This document shows, piece by piece, positions 1 through 7,255 of a DNA stretch of 17,526 bases. The DNA is from CAYXSX01 sp964493095 (GTDB lineage Bacteria > Pseudomonadota > Alphaproteobacteria > Micavibrionales > Micavibrionaceae). Under the pieces are notes generated by a model, which saw only the letters and a program-made list of their open reading frames with translations, searched no databases and had not been told where the DNA came from. The first letter of the stretch is position 1, and every line of letters starts with the position of its first letter. The DNA lies in NCBI GenBank assembly GCA_964493095.1, contig CAZBNG010000043.1, forward strand, positions 1 to 17,526, in the 5' to 3' direction. Made by a program: the position numbers and the translations under genes.

Positions 1-49
1 ATCCCATTGATCACTGACCGAGCCGACAGTAATCGTTGCGCTGTTCATT

Positions 50-424
50 GTGCTGTTCGCGGTGTCGAACCGCGAGGCCGTGACGGTTCAGGTCTGGCCG
101 CTGCCCTATCAAATCTCGTTGGGCCTTTACGCCGTCATTCTCTGGGTACTGCTGATCGGTTTCCTGGTCGGGCTGATCGTGGCCTGGATCATGGGCGGCC
201 TCATGCTCTACGCCAACCCTGCCCTTTTGTCAGAACACTGGATGCACGCCAAACTGACGCTGGTGGTGCTGATGTCTGCGGTGCACGGTATTCTGGCAAG
301 GAATGTCCGTAAGTTCGCCAAGGATGAAAATCAAAAAAACAGTAAATATTTCCGTATCTTAAACGAAATACCGACGGTTTTAATGGTTGCTATTATTATC
401 CTGGCGGTAGTTGAGCCGTTTTAA
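50..424 (+). CDS. Chimeric ORF: LapA-like N-terminal half joined to HemJ C-terminal half
   Basis: The first ~45 residues (LFAVSNRE...WPLPYQ, then a hydrophobic segment ending in GLIVAW) look like a LapA/DUF1049 inner-membrane protein. From about GGLMLYANPALL through HWMHAKL to RILNEIPT and the terminal VVEPF, the ORF matches the C-terminal half of HemJ, the membrane protoporphyrinogen IX oxidase. The HemJ N-terminal half, which carries the conserved haem-binding His of the family, is absent, so haem-pathway activity is not expected. The join lies near 165-195, where both parents could plausibly read IVAWI. The GTG at 50 is only a formal start: the LapA reading continues upstream to an in-frame TGA at 8-10, and bases 1-16 in another frame (IPLIT) would fit a LapA start, suggesting a frameshift or a gene entering from outside the window. 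HemJ next to rho is a known alphaproteobacterial order. An assembly chimera is as likely as a real fusion. Confidence 0.6.
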   Translation: MLFAVSNREAVTVQVWPLPYQISLGLYAVILWVLLIGFLVGLIVAWIMGGLMLYANPALLSEHWMHAKLTLVVLMSAVHGILARNVRKFAKDENQKNSKYFRILNEIPTVLMVAIIILAVVEPF

Positions 425-447
425 AAATTATTTGTAAATATAAATAC

Positions 448-476
448 TTGACTCGTATCTTTTCACTATGTATAAA
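448..476 (+). promoter_or_regulatory. Sigma70-like promoter for rho
   Basis: TTGACT at 448-453, a 17-base spacer and TATAAA at 471-476 give a near-consensus housekeeping promoter pointing at rho. Transcription would start near 483 and leave a leader of roughly 255 bases. It lies just after the hemJ-like ORF ends, so rho need not depend on read-through from it. Confidence 0.65.
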
Positions 477-739
477 GGCGTTGTCTTGTAAAAGAAATCC
501 ATAACATTATTTGTGGTTTTGCGAACGGCCTTTACAGCCCTTCGCGCGTTAGGCGGAGTTCACTTTAACACTCTAAAATAAGCCTGCCGCCTTAAGACGG
601 AGACAGTATCCCAAATAAAAATATATAAAGAGAATTTTTAAAAAGATTTAAACACATCAAAGGTTTAACTTTTATATATCCCCCGGACATATCCTGATTA
701 TATGACGACAACCCCCATGAAATATCACCAGAGAGCACA
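477..739 (+). other. Long rho leader region
   Basis: This non-coding stretch between the promoter and rho holds a possible stem (AGGCGG at 551-556 with CCGCCT at 587-592), a near-palindrome centred on CTTAAG at 587-600, and a very AT-rich tract at about 601-690. Long leaders are common for rho because the protein regulates its own synthesis. I see no intrinsic terminator and no recognised riboswitch. Confidence 0.4.
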
Positions 740-743
740 ATGA
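702..743 (+). CDS. Possible 13-codon leader peptide overlapping the rho start
   Basis: An ATG at 702 opens MTTTPMKYHQRAQ, and its TGA (741-743) overlaps the rho ATG (740-742) in an ATGA arrangement. Such overlaps usually reflect translational coupling. E. coli rho has a longer leader peptide, rhoL, but I see no sequence kinship. There is no convincing Shine-Dalgarno sequence before 702, and a short ORF in this position can arise by chance. Confidence 0.25.
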   Translation: MTTTPMKYHQRAQ

Positions 744-1996
744 ACCTACAGGAACTGAAAACCCGCTCGCCTGCCGAGCTTTTGGCTTTCGCCGAGGAAC
801 TGGAAATTGAAAACTGCGCAGCCATGCGCAAACAGGACATGATGTTCGCCATACTGAAACAGCTGGCGGACCAGGGGGCACCGATCGCCGGTGCCGGCGT
901 CTTGGAAGTTCTGCAGGACGGCTTCGGCTTTCTGCGCTCCCCGGAAGAAAATTACCTGCCCGGCCCGGACGACATTTATGTTTCCCCCTCTCAAGTGCGC
1001 CGCTTCGGCCTGCGCACGGGCGATATTGTCGAGGGTGAGATCCGCGCCCCGAAAGACAGCGAACGTTACTTCGCCCTGCTGCGCGTAGGCTCCATTAATG
1101 GCGAAGCGCCGGAAAAAACGCGCCACCGCATCAATTTTGATAACCTGACGCCGCTTTATCCAGACCGCAAAATCAAGCTGGAGCTTGAGGATAAAACCAA
1201 AAACGACAACGTCCAGCGCGTCATCGAACTGACATCGCCAATAGGCTTCGGTCAGCGCGCCCTGATCGTGGCACCGCCGCGTACCGGTAAAACGGTGATG
1301 ATGCAGGAAATCGCCAAATCCATTACGGCGAACCATCCTGATGCTTATCTGATCGTCCTGCTGATCGATGAACGCCCCGAAGAAGTGACCGATATGGCGC
1401 GCTCCGTGCGCGGAGAGGTCGTATCTTCCACCTTCGACGAGCCCGCTTCCCGCCACGTACAGGTTGCTGAAATGGTGATGGAAAAGGCCAAGCGTCTGGT
1501 TGAACACAAACGTGACGTCGTTGTCCTGCTGGACTCTATTACGCGCCTGGCGCGCGCATATAACACCGTTGTCCCCTCATCCGGCAAGGTCCTGACCGGC
1601 GGGGTGGATGCCAACGCCCTTCAACGTCCCAAGCGTTTCTTCGGTGCGGCCCGTAATATCGAACAGGGCGGCTCGCTTACCATTATCGCCACGGCCCTGA
1701 TCGACACAGGTTCGCGTATGGACGAGGTGATTTTCGAGGAATTCAAAGGCACCGGTAACTCTGAAATCGTTCTGGACCGCAAAATTTCCGACAAACGGGT
1801 CTTCCCGGCTATCGATATACAGAAATCCGGTACGCGTAAGGAAGAACTTCTGGTTGATAAGGCAACGCTTCAGAAAATGTGGGTACTGCGCCGTATTCTT
1901 AACCCGATGGGCACTGTTGACGCGGTTGAATTCCTGCTGGGCAAAATGAAGCAGACGAAGAATAACGACGAGTTCTTCCAGTCCATGAACCAGTAG
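740..1996 (+). CDS. rho: Transcription termination factor Rho
   Basis: This is the hexameric RNA-dependent ATPase/helicase that releases transcripts at Rho-dependent terminators. At 418 residues it is full length (E. coli 419). Residues 1-45 form the Rho N-terminal helical domain. Residues about 50-120 form the cold-shock-like RNA-binding domain with GFGFLR at 61-66. The ATPase core has Walker A APPRTGKT at 178-185, Walker B VVVLLD at 260-265, and the Q-loop GKVLTGGVDANALQRPKRFFGAARNIE region from 282. The Walker A loop reads PPRTGKT where E. coli has PPKAGKT. The ATG at 740 gives the canonical NLQELK beginning; a modest purine run (AGAGAG) lies upstream. It is convergent with the unrecognised minus-strand gene ending at 2025, and no hairpin terminator is visible in the 28 bases between them. 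Confidence 0.97.
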   Translation: MNLQELKTRSPAELLAFAEELEIENCAAMRKQDMMFAILKQLADQGAPIAGAGVLEVLQDGFGFLRSPEENYLPGPDDIYVSPSQVRRFGLRTGDIVEGEIRAPKDSERYFALLRVGSINGEAPEKTRHRINFDNLTPLYPDRKIKLELEDKTKNDNVQRVIELTSPIGFGQRALIVAPPRTGKTVMMQEIAKSITANHPDAYLIVLLIDERPEEVTDMARSVRGEVVSSTFDEPASRHVQVAEMVMEKAKRLVEHKRDVVVLLDSITRLARAYNTVVPSSGKVLTGGVDANALQRPKRFFGAARNIEQGGSLTIIATALIDTGSRMDEVIFEEFKGTGNSEIVLDRKISDKRVFPAIDIQKSGTRKEELLVDKATLQKMWVLRRILNPMGTVDAVEFLLGKMKQTKNNDEFFQSMNQ

Positions 1997-2024
1997 GCTT
2001 CGCTTATTTCACGACATCAGGATT

Positions 2025-2639
2025 TTACTGCCCGAAAACATCGTCGATGATCGGCATATCCTCGATCATCAGTTCCTCATCAGAGAGAGTGACAAAGCCC
2101 TGTTTATCGACGGCAACCTTGCTCTTAAACAGGGAGTCCTTGAACATCATGCACATTTCGAGGTGGAACGTGCCGTCCTTATCGACCTGCCTGAGCGTGA
2201 TGGGACACAGCATCTTACCAATGGCTGTGCGTGCCGGCGGCGGCGGATCTTCCTTCCACTGGATATCATCGACATTCTCGGCGATCAGGAAACGCCCGTG
2301 GCGGCCCCGCACATAGGTAAAGAAAAAGCGGATATAATCCTCTATGTTTCCTTCGGCAAGCTTTACCGGCACTTTCTGGTTCAGGGCGTAAATCGGCTCA
2401 TTGGTGAAATCGAGAACAGTAACGTCGCCCGGTTTGTAAACCACGAAACGCTGGAGCGCCGGCATAGAAGTATGGTCGGCGATATCAAGAAAGCGGTAAT
2501 CCTTATAAAACGGCGTATCCCATGCTAAAATAGTGGCCTGTACGGGATCAAAAACAAGTCCGTCGAAAGCGGGATTAACCTCCTCCAGAATGAGGGCGGC
2601 TTCTTCGACTTCAAGTTTGGTAAAGGCTTCTTTATACAT
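2025..2639 (-). CDS. Conserved-looking hypothetical protein
   Basis: I do not recognise this 204-residue protein. It has no signal peptide or membrane segment and ends in an acidic tail (EELMIEDMPIIDDVFGQ). A distinctive stretch, FFFTYVRGRHGRFLIAENVDDIQW (about residues 105-128), followed by PPPPARTAIGKMLCPITL, looks like a folded conserved core rather than random coding. Codon use matches the core genes, and the opposite frames look like shadows. The ATG at 2639 is the natural start but lacks a clear Shine-Dalgarno sequence. It is convergent with rho and divergent from hemE across the candidate origin. Because it is the gene flanking that candidate origin, its family would help to test the oriC idea. 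Confidence 0.75.
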   Translation of the reverse strand: MYKEAFTKLEVEEAALILEEVNPAFDGLVFDPVQATILAWDTPFYKDYRFLDIADHTSMPALQRFVVYKPGDVTVLDFTNEPIYALNQKVPVKLAEGNIEDYIRFFFTYVRGRHGRFLIAENVDDIQWKEDPPPPARTAIGKMLCPITLRQVDKDGTFHLEMCMMFKDSLFKSKVAVDKQGFVTLSDEELMIEDMPIIDDVFGQ

Positions 2640-3007
2640 GGCAATCTTGGGGTTCAGATTTGTAACGCGCTTATTCTAAACGCAGCGAGCGGGCTTGTAT
2701 AGCTCTGTGGTTAAATCGTGAAAGAATCATGAGATAAATCCGGGATTAAGATATCCCGAAATTATGAAGGGTGGCGCACTGTGTTCATCCCCATGTGTAA
2801 AACTGTAAATCCCCGGAATCCCCTTATCTGGGCGAATCATAGCGAATCGCGGGAATAGCTTGGCAAAAGGACAAGGACTTTTTGTGAGTGAATCTGAGGA
2901 CAAAATCTATACCCGTTATCCCCACCTCCTACTATCTACTAAAACCTTTTTAAAATAATTAATTTAATTAGTATGAAGACCTTAAGCGTGGTTAGGTAAG
3001 CGAAACT
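2640..3007. other. Candidate chromosomal replication origin (oriC) beside hemE
   Basis: This ~368-base gene-free stretch lies between divergent genes. It contains three sites one mismatch from the DnaA box TTATNCACA: TTAACCACA (2706-2714, minus), TTTTACACA (2794-2802, minus) and TTATCCCCA (2916-2924, plus). It has five GAATC sites (GANTC, the CcrM methylation target) at 2724, 2816, 2834, 2844 and 2890, where about one or two would be expected by chance, and an AT-rich tract at 2940-2974. Origins next to hemE are known in Caulobacter and Rickettsia. Plus-strand composition moves from C-rich in rho to G-rich in hemE. No perfect DnaA box is present, and the other gene flanking hemE-type origins is not seen, so this remains a hypothesis. 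Confidence 0.4.
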
Positions 3008-3022
3008 TTGGAAAGGCGATTC

Positions 3023-4075
3023 GTGAACGATAAAATATTCTTACAGGCTCTGCGGGGAGAGAAAACGGCAAAGGTACCGTTCTGGTTTATGCGTCAGGCG
3101 GGGCGCTATCTTCCGGAATACCGGGAGCTGCGGGCGAAAAAGGGCGGCTTTCTCGAAATGGTTTACGATCCTGAAGCGGCCTGCGAGGTAACGCTGCAGC
3201 CGATCCGGCGTTTCGGGATGAGCGCGGCGATATTGTTTTCCGATATCTTGGTTATTCCTCATGCGCTGGGCCAGCATCTGGAATTTACCGCAGGGGAAGG
3301 CCCGAAACTCGATCCGGTCAAAAGCATGGAGGATTTGAAAAAGCTCTCCCCGGAGAAAATCGATGAAACTCTGTCGCCTGTCTACCAAAGCCTGCGCAAT
3401 ATCCGCTCCGCGCTTAAGCGCGAGAAATTTGATGACGTTGCCACGATAGGGTTTGCCGGAAGCCCGTGGACGATAGCCTGTTACATGGTGGAGGGACAGG
3501 GATCGAAGGATTATCTCGGGGTGAAGGCGCTTTCTTACAGTGATCCGGAGTTTTTTGCTGCACTGATCGATATGATTGCGGAGGTAACGGCGCAATATCT
3601 CATCGGGCAAATAGAGGCGGGAGCCGAAGCTCTGCAGCTCTTTGACAGCTGGTGCGGGGCGCTGGATGCGGAAGGGTTTCGGCGCTGGGCTATAGAGCCC
3701 ACGGCGCAAATTGTGCGCAAGGTAAAGGCTGTTTACCCGAATGTGCCTATTATCGGGTTTCCGCGCGGCTGTGGTACGAATTACGAGCTTTATGCGGATC
3801 AAACCGGGGTGGATGCGCTGGGGCTGGATTCACAAATCGATCCCGCATGGGCGCGTGACTACCTGCAAACGAAATTGCCGGTTCAGGGTAATCTCGATCC
3901 CGCCGTTCTTATGGCGGGCGGCAGAGCGCTGGAGGAGCAGGCACAAAAAATTCTGCGTCATTTAGGCAATGGACCGTTTGTATTTAATCTTGGCCACGGT
4001 ATTCACAAAGATACGCCGATAGGGCATGTTGAACAATTGATGTGCAACATTAAAAATTACGGAAATTTATACTAG
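3023..4075 (+). CDS. hemE: Uroporphyrinogen decarboxylase
   Basis: This cytosolic enzyme of haem synthesis removes the four acetate carboxyls of uroporphyrinogen III to give coproporphyrinogen III. The first signature FWFMRQAGRYLPEYRELR is at residues 20-37 and contains the substrate-binding arginines; the catalytic aspartate is in FSDIL (Asp74); the second signature GFAGSPWTIACYMVEG lies further on, and NLGHGI near the end holds the conserved histidine. I chose the GTG at 3023 (350 residues, usual length about 345-355) because GGAAAGG lies 6 bases upstream and MNDKIFLQALRGEKT is the usual opening. A TTG at 3008 would add five residues but would swallow this ribosome binding site. It abuts the candidate oriC, and its stop touches the stop of the small minus-strand ORF. 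Confidence 0.96.
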   Translation: MNDKIFLQALRGEKTAKVPFWFMRQAGRYLPEYRELRAKKGGFLEMVYDPEAACEVTLQPIRRFGMSAAILFSDILVIPHALGQHLEFTAGEGPKLDPVKSMEDLKKLSPEKIDETLSPVYQSLRNIRSALKREKFDDVATIGFAGSPWTIACYMVEGQGSKDYLGVKALSYSDPEFFAALIDMIAEVTAQYLIGQIEAGAEALQLFDSWCGALDAEGFRRWAIEPTAQIVRKVKAVYPNVPIIGFPRGCGTNYELYADQTGVDALGLDSQIDPAWARDYLQTKLPVQGNLDPAVLMAGGRALEEQAQKILRHLGNGPFVFNLGHGIHKDTPIGHVEQLMCNIKNYGNLY

Positions 4076-4255
4076 TTAACGCTCAGGGGGATTTGGGCTA
4101 TCAACTCTTGGTGTTTGAGGAGAAGGAGTGCTTCTAACCTGTTTCTGTCTATGTGGGTTTTCTTCTGGGGTATAAACACGATGATGCGTTGGCTGACCTT
4201 TCCAAGCGCCTCTAGCTATTGTGTAGCTTCGATCTTCCTCAGGATTATTTGACAT
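4076..4255 (-). CDS. Small Pro/Arg-rich orphan protein, 59 residues
   Basis: Reading the minus strand from the ATG at 4255 gives a 59-residue ORF (begins MSNNPEEDRSYTIARGAWKG, ends VDSPNPPER) rich in Pro, Arg, Gln and Ser and lacking hydrophobic stretches, so probably disordered. Support is better than for a chance ORF: AGAAGG lies 7 bases before the ATG, and a TTGACA-N17-TATCTA promoter lies at 4290-4318 in the right orientation. The stop falls directly next to the hemE stop, so the gene fills the gap between hemE and the hemH promoter exactly. It shares its promoter type and minus orientation with five other accessory genes in the window. I recognise no family. Confidence 0.6.
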   Translation of the reverse strand: MSNNPEEDRSYTIARGAWKGQPTHHRVYTPEENPHRQKQVRSTPSPQTPRVDSPNPPER

Positions 4256-4271
4256 TTGTAAACCTTCTATT

Positions 4272-4299
4272 TTGTAACATTCGCTTAAATAGATACAAT
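4272..4299 (+). promoter_or_regulatory. Possible hemH promoter
   Basis: TTGTAA at 4272-4277, a 16-base spacer and TACAAT (5 of 6 to consensus) at 4294-4299 would drive hemH from about 4306. Its -10 overlaps the -10 of the divergent promoter of the small minus-strand ORF, so the two could compete for polymerase. Confidence 0.35.
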
Positions 4300-4318
4300 A
4301 AATTATTTATTATGTCAA
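4290..4318 (-). promoter_or_regulatory. TTGACA-N17-TATCTA promoter for the small ORF
   Basis: On the minus strand TTGACA (4313-4318) is followed after exactly 17 bases by TATCTA (4290-4295). It lies about 35 bases before the ATG at 4255. The -35 sits in the context ATTGACATAAT, shared with other accessory-gene promoters in this window. Confidence 0.6.
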
Positions 4319-4370
4319 TAATAAAATTCTTTGTTGCTGAGGTTAGGTTTTTCTCTTAGGTTTTATTTTT

Positions 4371-5465
4371 ATGAGCAAAATAAAACCAAAAAAGAAATCT
4401 GCAAAAACCAAAACAGTAGCCGTTGTTCTGTTCAATCTTGGCGGGCCGGATTCTAAAAACGCGATAAAGCCGTTTTTGATGAATTTTTTTATGGACAGGA
4501 ACATTATCCGCTTGCCTGCTCTTTTTCGCTTTTTTCTTGCCAAATTGATCAGTTCCCGCCGCTCCAAACGCGAAGCGGGAGATAGCTACGGCGAGTTGGG
4601 TGGGAAATCGCCTTTGCTGGATAACACGCGGGAGCAGGCTAAAGCGCTGGAGAGAAAACTGAACAGCGGCAGTGACGATAAATTTAAAGTGTTCATTGCC
4701 ATGCGTTACTGGCATCCCTTATCGGCGCAAAGCGTGCGGGAAGTGCGCGACTGGGGAGCCGATGAAATCATGCTCCTGCCGCTTTACCCGCAATTCTCGA
4801 CAACTACGACGGGTTCCTCACTGCAGGAGTGGAACAAGGCGATGTTTGAGGCCGGATATGAACGCCCCACCTCCATGGTGTGCTGTTACCCGGAAAACGG
4901 AGGATTCATAAAGGCGGCGGCTTCCAGTATCAGGGGGGAGTACGAAAAGGCGCGTGATGATAAATTCCGCAATATCCGCATCCTGTTTTCCGCGCACGGC
5001 CTGCCGGAATCCGTTATCAAGGCCGGCGATCCTTACCAGTGGCAATGCGAAAAAACAGCCGGGAAAATAGCGGCAGAGCTGGAAAAACAGCTGAAAATAA
5101 AATCGCTGGACTGGCAAATCTGTTACCAGAGCCGGGTAGGACCCAAAAAGTGGATCGGCCCTTCCCTGGACGAAGCGCTGGCAACAGCGGCGGAAGATGG
5201 AAAAGCGGTGGTGGTCTTTCCCCATGCCTTTACGCAGGAACACGTAGAGACTCTGGTCGAACTCGATATCGAATACAAAGAGGAAGCTCATAAAATCGGT
5301 GTTCCCGGCTATTACCGCGCCGCGACGGTAGGCGCGGACAGTCATTTTATCGACGGGCTGGCGGGACTGGTTTCCGATCACATCAAGAAGAAGAAAATAG
5401 CCGCTGAGGGTGGTAAAATCATCTGCCCGAAAGAATTTACCGATTGCTGCATGCGGCGGGGTTGA
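4371..5465 (+). CDS. hemH: Ferrochelatase with C-terminal cysteine cluster
   Basis: This enzyme inserts Fe2+ into protoporphyrin IX, the last step of haem synthesis, and is usually peripheral to the inner membrane. It has 364 residues. LFNLGGPDS at 20-28 is the family opening; RILFSAHGLPES carries the catalytic His209; QSRVGPKKWIGPS and VVVFPHAFTQEHVETLVELDIEY are the conserved later blocks. The tail ICPKEFTDCCMRRG has Cys352, Cys359 and Cys360, the layout of ferrochelatases that bind a [2Fe-2S] cluster, known in alphaproteobacteria and mitochondria. The N-terminus is a lysine-rich extension of about 14 residues before the fold begins. hemE lies upstream on the same strand, but the intervening minus-strand small ORF and a possible own promoter argue against a simple operon. 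Its stop lies three bases from that of mlaF. Confidence 0.95.
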   Translation: MSKIKPKKKSAKTKTVAVVLFNLGGPDSKNAIKPFLMNFFMDRNIIRLPALFRFFLAKLISSRRSKREAGDSYGELGGKSPLLDNTREQAKALERKLNSGSDDKFKVFIAMRYWHPLSAQSVREVRDWGADEIMLLPLYPQFSTTTTGSSLQEWNKAMFEAGYERPTSMVCCYPENGGFIKAAASSIRGEYEKARDDKFRNIRILFSAHGLPESVIKAGDPYQWQCEKTAGKIAAELEKQLKIKSLDWQICYQSRVGPKKWIGPSLDEALATAAEDGKAVVVFPHAFTQEHVETLVELDIEYKEEAHKIGVPGYYRAATVGADSHFIDGLAGLVSDHIKKKKIAAEGGKIICPKEFTDCCMRRG

Positions 5466-5468
5466 AGA

Positions 5469-6311
5469 CTAATGTTCGACCTGGATCGGTCCTTCGGCGC
5501 GGCCATTGATAAACTGGTCGACAAATTCGTTGCCGGAATGGTCAAGATCGTCGACAGCGCCGTGCCAGATGATTTTTCCTTCATGGATGAGCGCCACGTA
5601 ATCGGCAATCTTGCGTACGCTGCCCATATCGTGCGTAATGGAAAGCGTTGTCGCGCCCAGTTCCTTCACCGAATCCACGATCAGGTTGTTAATCACGTCG
5701 GCCATGATCGGGTCCAGCCCGGTTGTAGGCTCATCGAAAAAGATAATCTCCGGGGAGGCGGCTACGGCACGGGCCAGACCGACGCGTTTTTGCATACCGC
5801 CGGAAAGTTCGGCAGGGAATAAATCGCCCACCTCCGCCTTCAGGCCGACCGCGCGGATTTTCTCTATCGCGATGTCGCGGGCTTCCTCGCGCTGCATGCC
5901 GCGTCCCTGAATAAGGCCGAAAGCAACGTTTTCCCATACTTTCAGAGAATCGAACAGGGCTGCGCCCTGGAACAGCATACCGAATTTGTGCATCAGCTCA
6001 TCACGCTGGCGGGTATCCATACCAATGGTTTCTGCGCCGTCTACCATGATCGAACCGGCATCGGGCTGGAGCAGGCCGAGAATACATTTAAGCATGACCG
6101 ATTTTCCCGTGCCCGATCCGCCGATCACCACCAGCGATTTGCCCGGCGCGACGGACAGATCCACACCGCTGAGTACCGTTTTCGGGCCAAAGGACTTGGT
6201 AACCCCGCACAGCTTGATTTTGCTTTCGTTAAGTTCCGGCATGGGCGCGCTCGCAACGGCCTTTTTCTTGCCGCGTTTACCGCCCGATGCTGCGTGATCC
6301 AAAGGGCTCAT
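5469..6311 (-). CDS. mlaF: Phospholipid transport ABC ATPase MlaF
   Basis: This is the ATP-binding subunit of the Mla/MCE lipid transport system, which moves phospholipids between the inner and outer membranes. In 280 residues it shows Walker A GGSGTGKS (64-71), Q-loop Gln115, signature LSGGMQKR (169-176), Walker B IIFFDEP with Asp193 and Glu194, and the H-loop His227. The FDEPTTGLDPIMADVI stretch is typical of the Mla type. A basic ~28-residue N-terminal extension (GGKRGKKKAVA) precedes the domain. Its ATG overlaps the mlaE stop by four bases (ATGA), so the two are translationally coupled. The MCE-domain partner mlaD is not seen; a third gene is usually downstream, but here the strand switches to hemH. 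Confidence 0.93.
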   Translation of the reverse strand: MSPLDHAASGGKRGKKKAVASAPMPELNESKIKLCGVTKSFGPKTVLSGVDLSVAPGKSLVVIGGSGTGKSVMLKCILGLLQPDAGSIMVDGAETIGMDTRQRDELMHKFGMLFQGAALFDSLKVWENVAFGLIQGRGMQREEARDIAIEKIRAVGLKAEVGDLFPAELSGGMQKRVGLARAVAASPEIIFFDEPTTGLDPIMADVINNLIVDSVKELGATTLSITHDMGSVRKIADYVALIHEGKIIWHGAVDDLDHSGNEFVDQFINGRAEGPIQVEH

Positions 6312-7150
6312 GAGAAGAAGACCTGCGTCAGGATATAGTTAAAGATCAAAATCAGGATGGAAGCCGAAACCACCGCGTTTGTGGTTGCCGCGCCCACCCC
6401 TTGCGCGCCGCGCCCGGAATTATAACCGTGATAGCAGCCCAGCGCCGCGACGATAAAGCCGAATACGCCCGCCTTCACAAGGCCGGAGATAACGTCGATA
6501 GGCTCCAGCGTATCCCATGTCTGGCTGAGATAGCCGCCGGGGGAGAAGCCCAGCGAATAGATGGATACGACGTAGCCGCCGAACACGCCGATAATATCGC
6601 CGACGAAAACCAGTACGGGCAGCATGATCGTTCCGGCGATAATGCGCGGGGCGATCAGGTATTTGAACGGGTTGACGGAAAGCGTGCTGAGGGCATCGAT
6701 CTGCTCCGTCACGCGCATGGTGCCGATTTCCGCGGCAATTGAGGCGCCGATGCGTCCCGCCACCATCAGGCCCGCCAGAACGGGCGCCAGTTCGCGTGTT
6801 ACGGACAAGACGACCACGCCGGCCACGGCGCTTTCGGCGTTAAAACGGGTAAAGCCGGTGTAGCTCTGCAGGGCCAGCACCATCCCGGTAAACAGGGCGG
6901 TCATGCCCACGACGGGCAGGGAATAATATCCGATATCGATAAGCTGGCGCACGATCTGCTGCGGGAAAAAGGGCGGCATGAAGCAATGAAGGATGGATTT
7001 TCCGACGAAAACGGAAAGCCTGCCTACCAGCGCGAAAAAAGCCAGGATGGTTTTGCCGATGGCCTGGGAGATACCCTGTAGGTAATCCAGCGCTGCTTTT
7101 GTATAATCAAGCCAGTTTTCGGCCAAATCTTCCTTGTTTGCAGGTATCAT
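6308..7150 (-). CDS. mlaE: Phospholipid transport permease MlaE
   Basis: This is the inner-membrane permease of the Mla/MCE transporter (280 residues). It has several hydrophobic segments, including about 75-98 (SLPVVGMTALFTGMVLALQ) and the last 30 residues, and the family core VVLSVTRELAPVLAGLMVAGRIGASIAAEIGTMRVTEQIDAL near residues 118-160, with the conserved ARE-like/EIGTM/EQIDAL blocks that bind the ATPase. The first 45 residues are cytosolic and amphipathic. It is the first gene of a two-gene unit with mlaF. Upstream (7151-7255) I see no near-consensus promoter; the gene is divergent from the dipeptidase at 7256. Confidence 0.93.
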   Translation of the reverse strand: MIPANKEDLAENWLDYTKAALDYLQGISQAIGKTILAFFALVGRLSVFVGKSILHCFMPPFFPQQIVRQLIDIGYYSLPVVGMTALFTGMVLALQSYTGFTRFNAESAVAGVVVLSVTRELAPVLAGLMVAGRIGASIAAEIGTMRVTEQIDALSTLSVNPFKYLIAPRIIAGTIMLPVLVFVGDIIGVFGGYVVSIYSLGFSPGGYLSQTWDTLEPIDVISGLVKAGVFGFIVAALGCYHGYNSGRGAQGVGAATTNAVVSASILILIFNYILTQVFFS

Positions 7151-7255
7151 CTTTAATTATCTGTAGAATTTGCAATAATTTCTGAAGAACATTAGAGGAA
7201 ATCAAACGGCTCGTCCACCTCAAACACCCCTGCCCCAAAGGAATAGCGGCTAAAA

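Noticed and set aside
746..1507. Long antisense ORF inside rho, and similar ones in hemE, hemH and hisD
   Set aside because: They mirror the codon structure of clear genes on the other strand and show no family features.
3008..3022. TTG start for hemE adding five residues
   Set aside because: The GTG at 3023 has GGAAAGG six bases upstream and gives the usual protein opening; the TTG would put that site inside the gene.
4249..4277. Plus-strand TTGACA at 4249 as a hemH promoter
   Set aside because: At 17 bases the -10 would be TTGTAA, a poor match; TTGTAA-N16-TACAAT at 4272-4299 is better placed.
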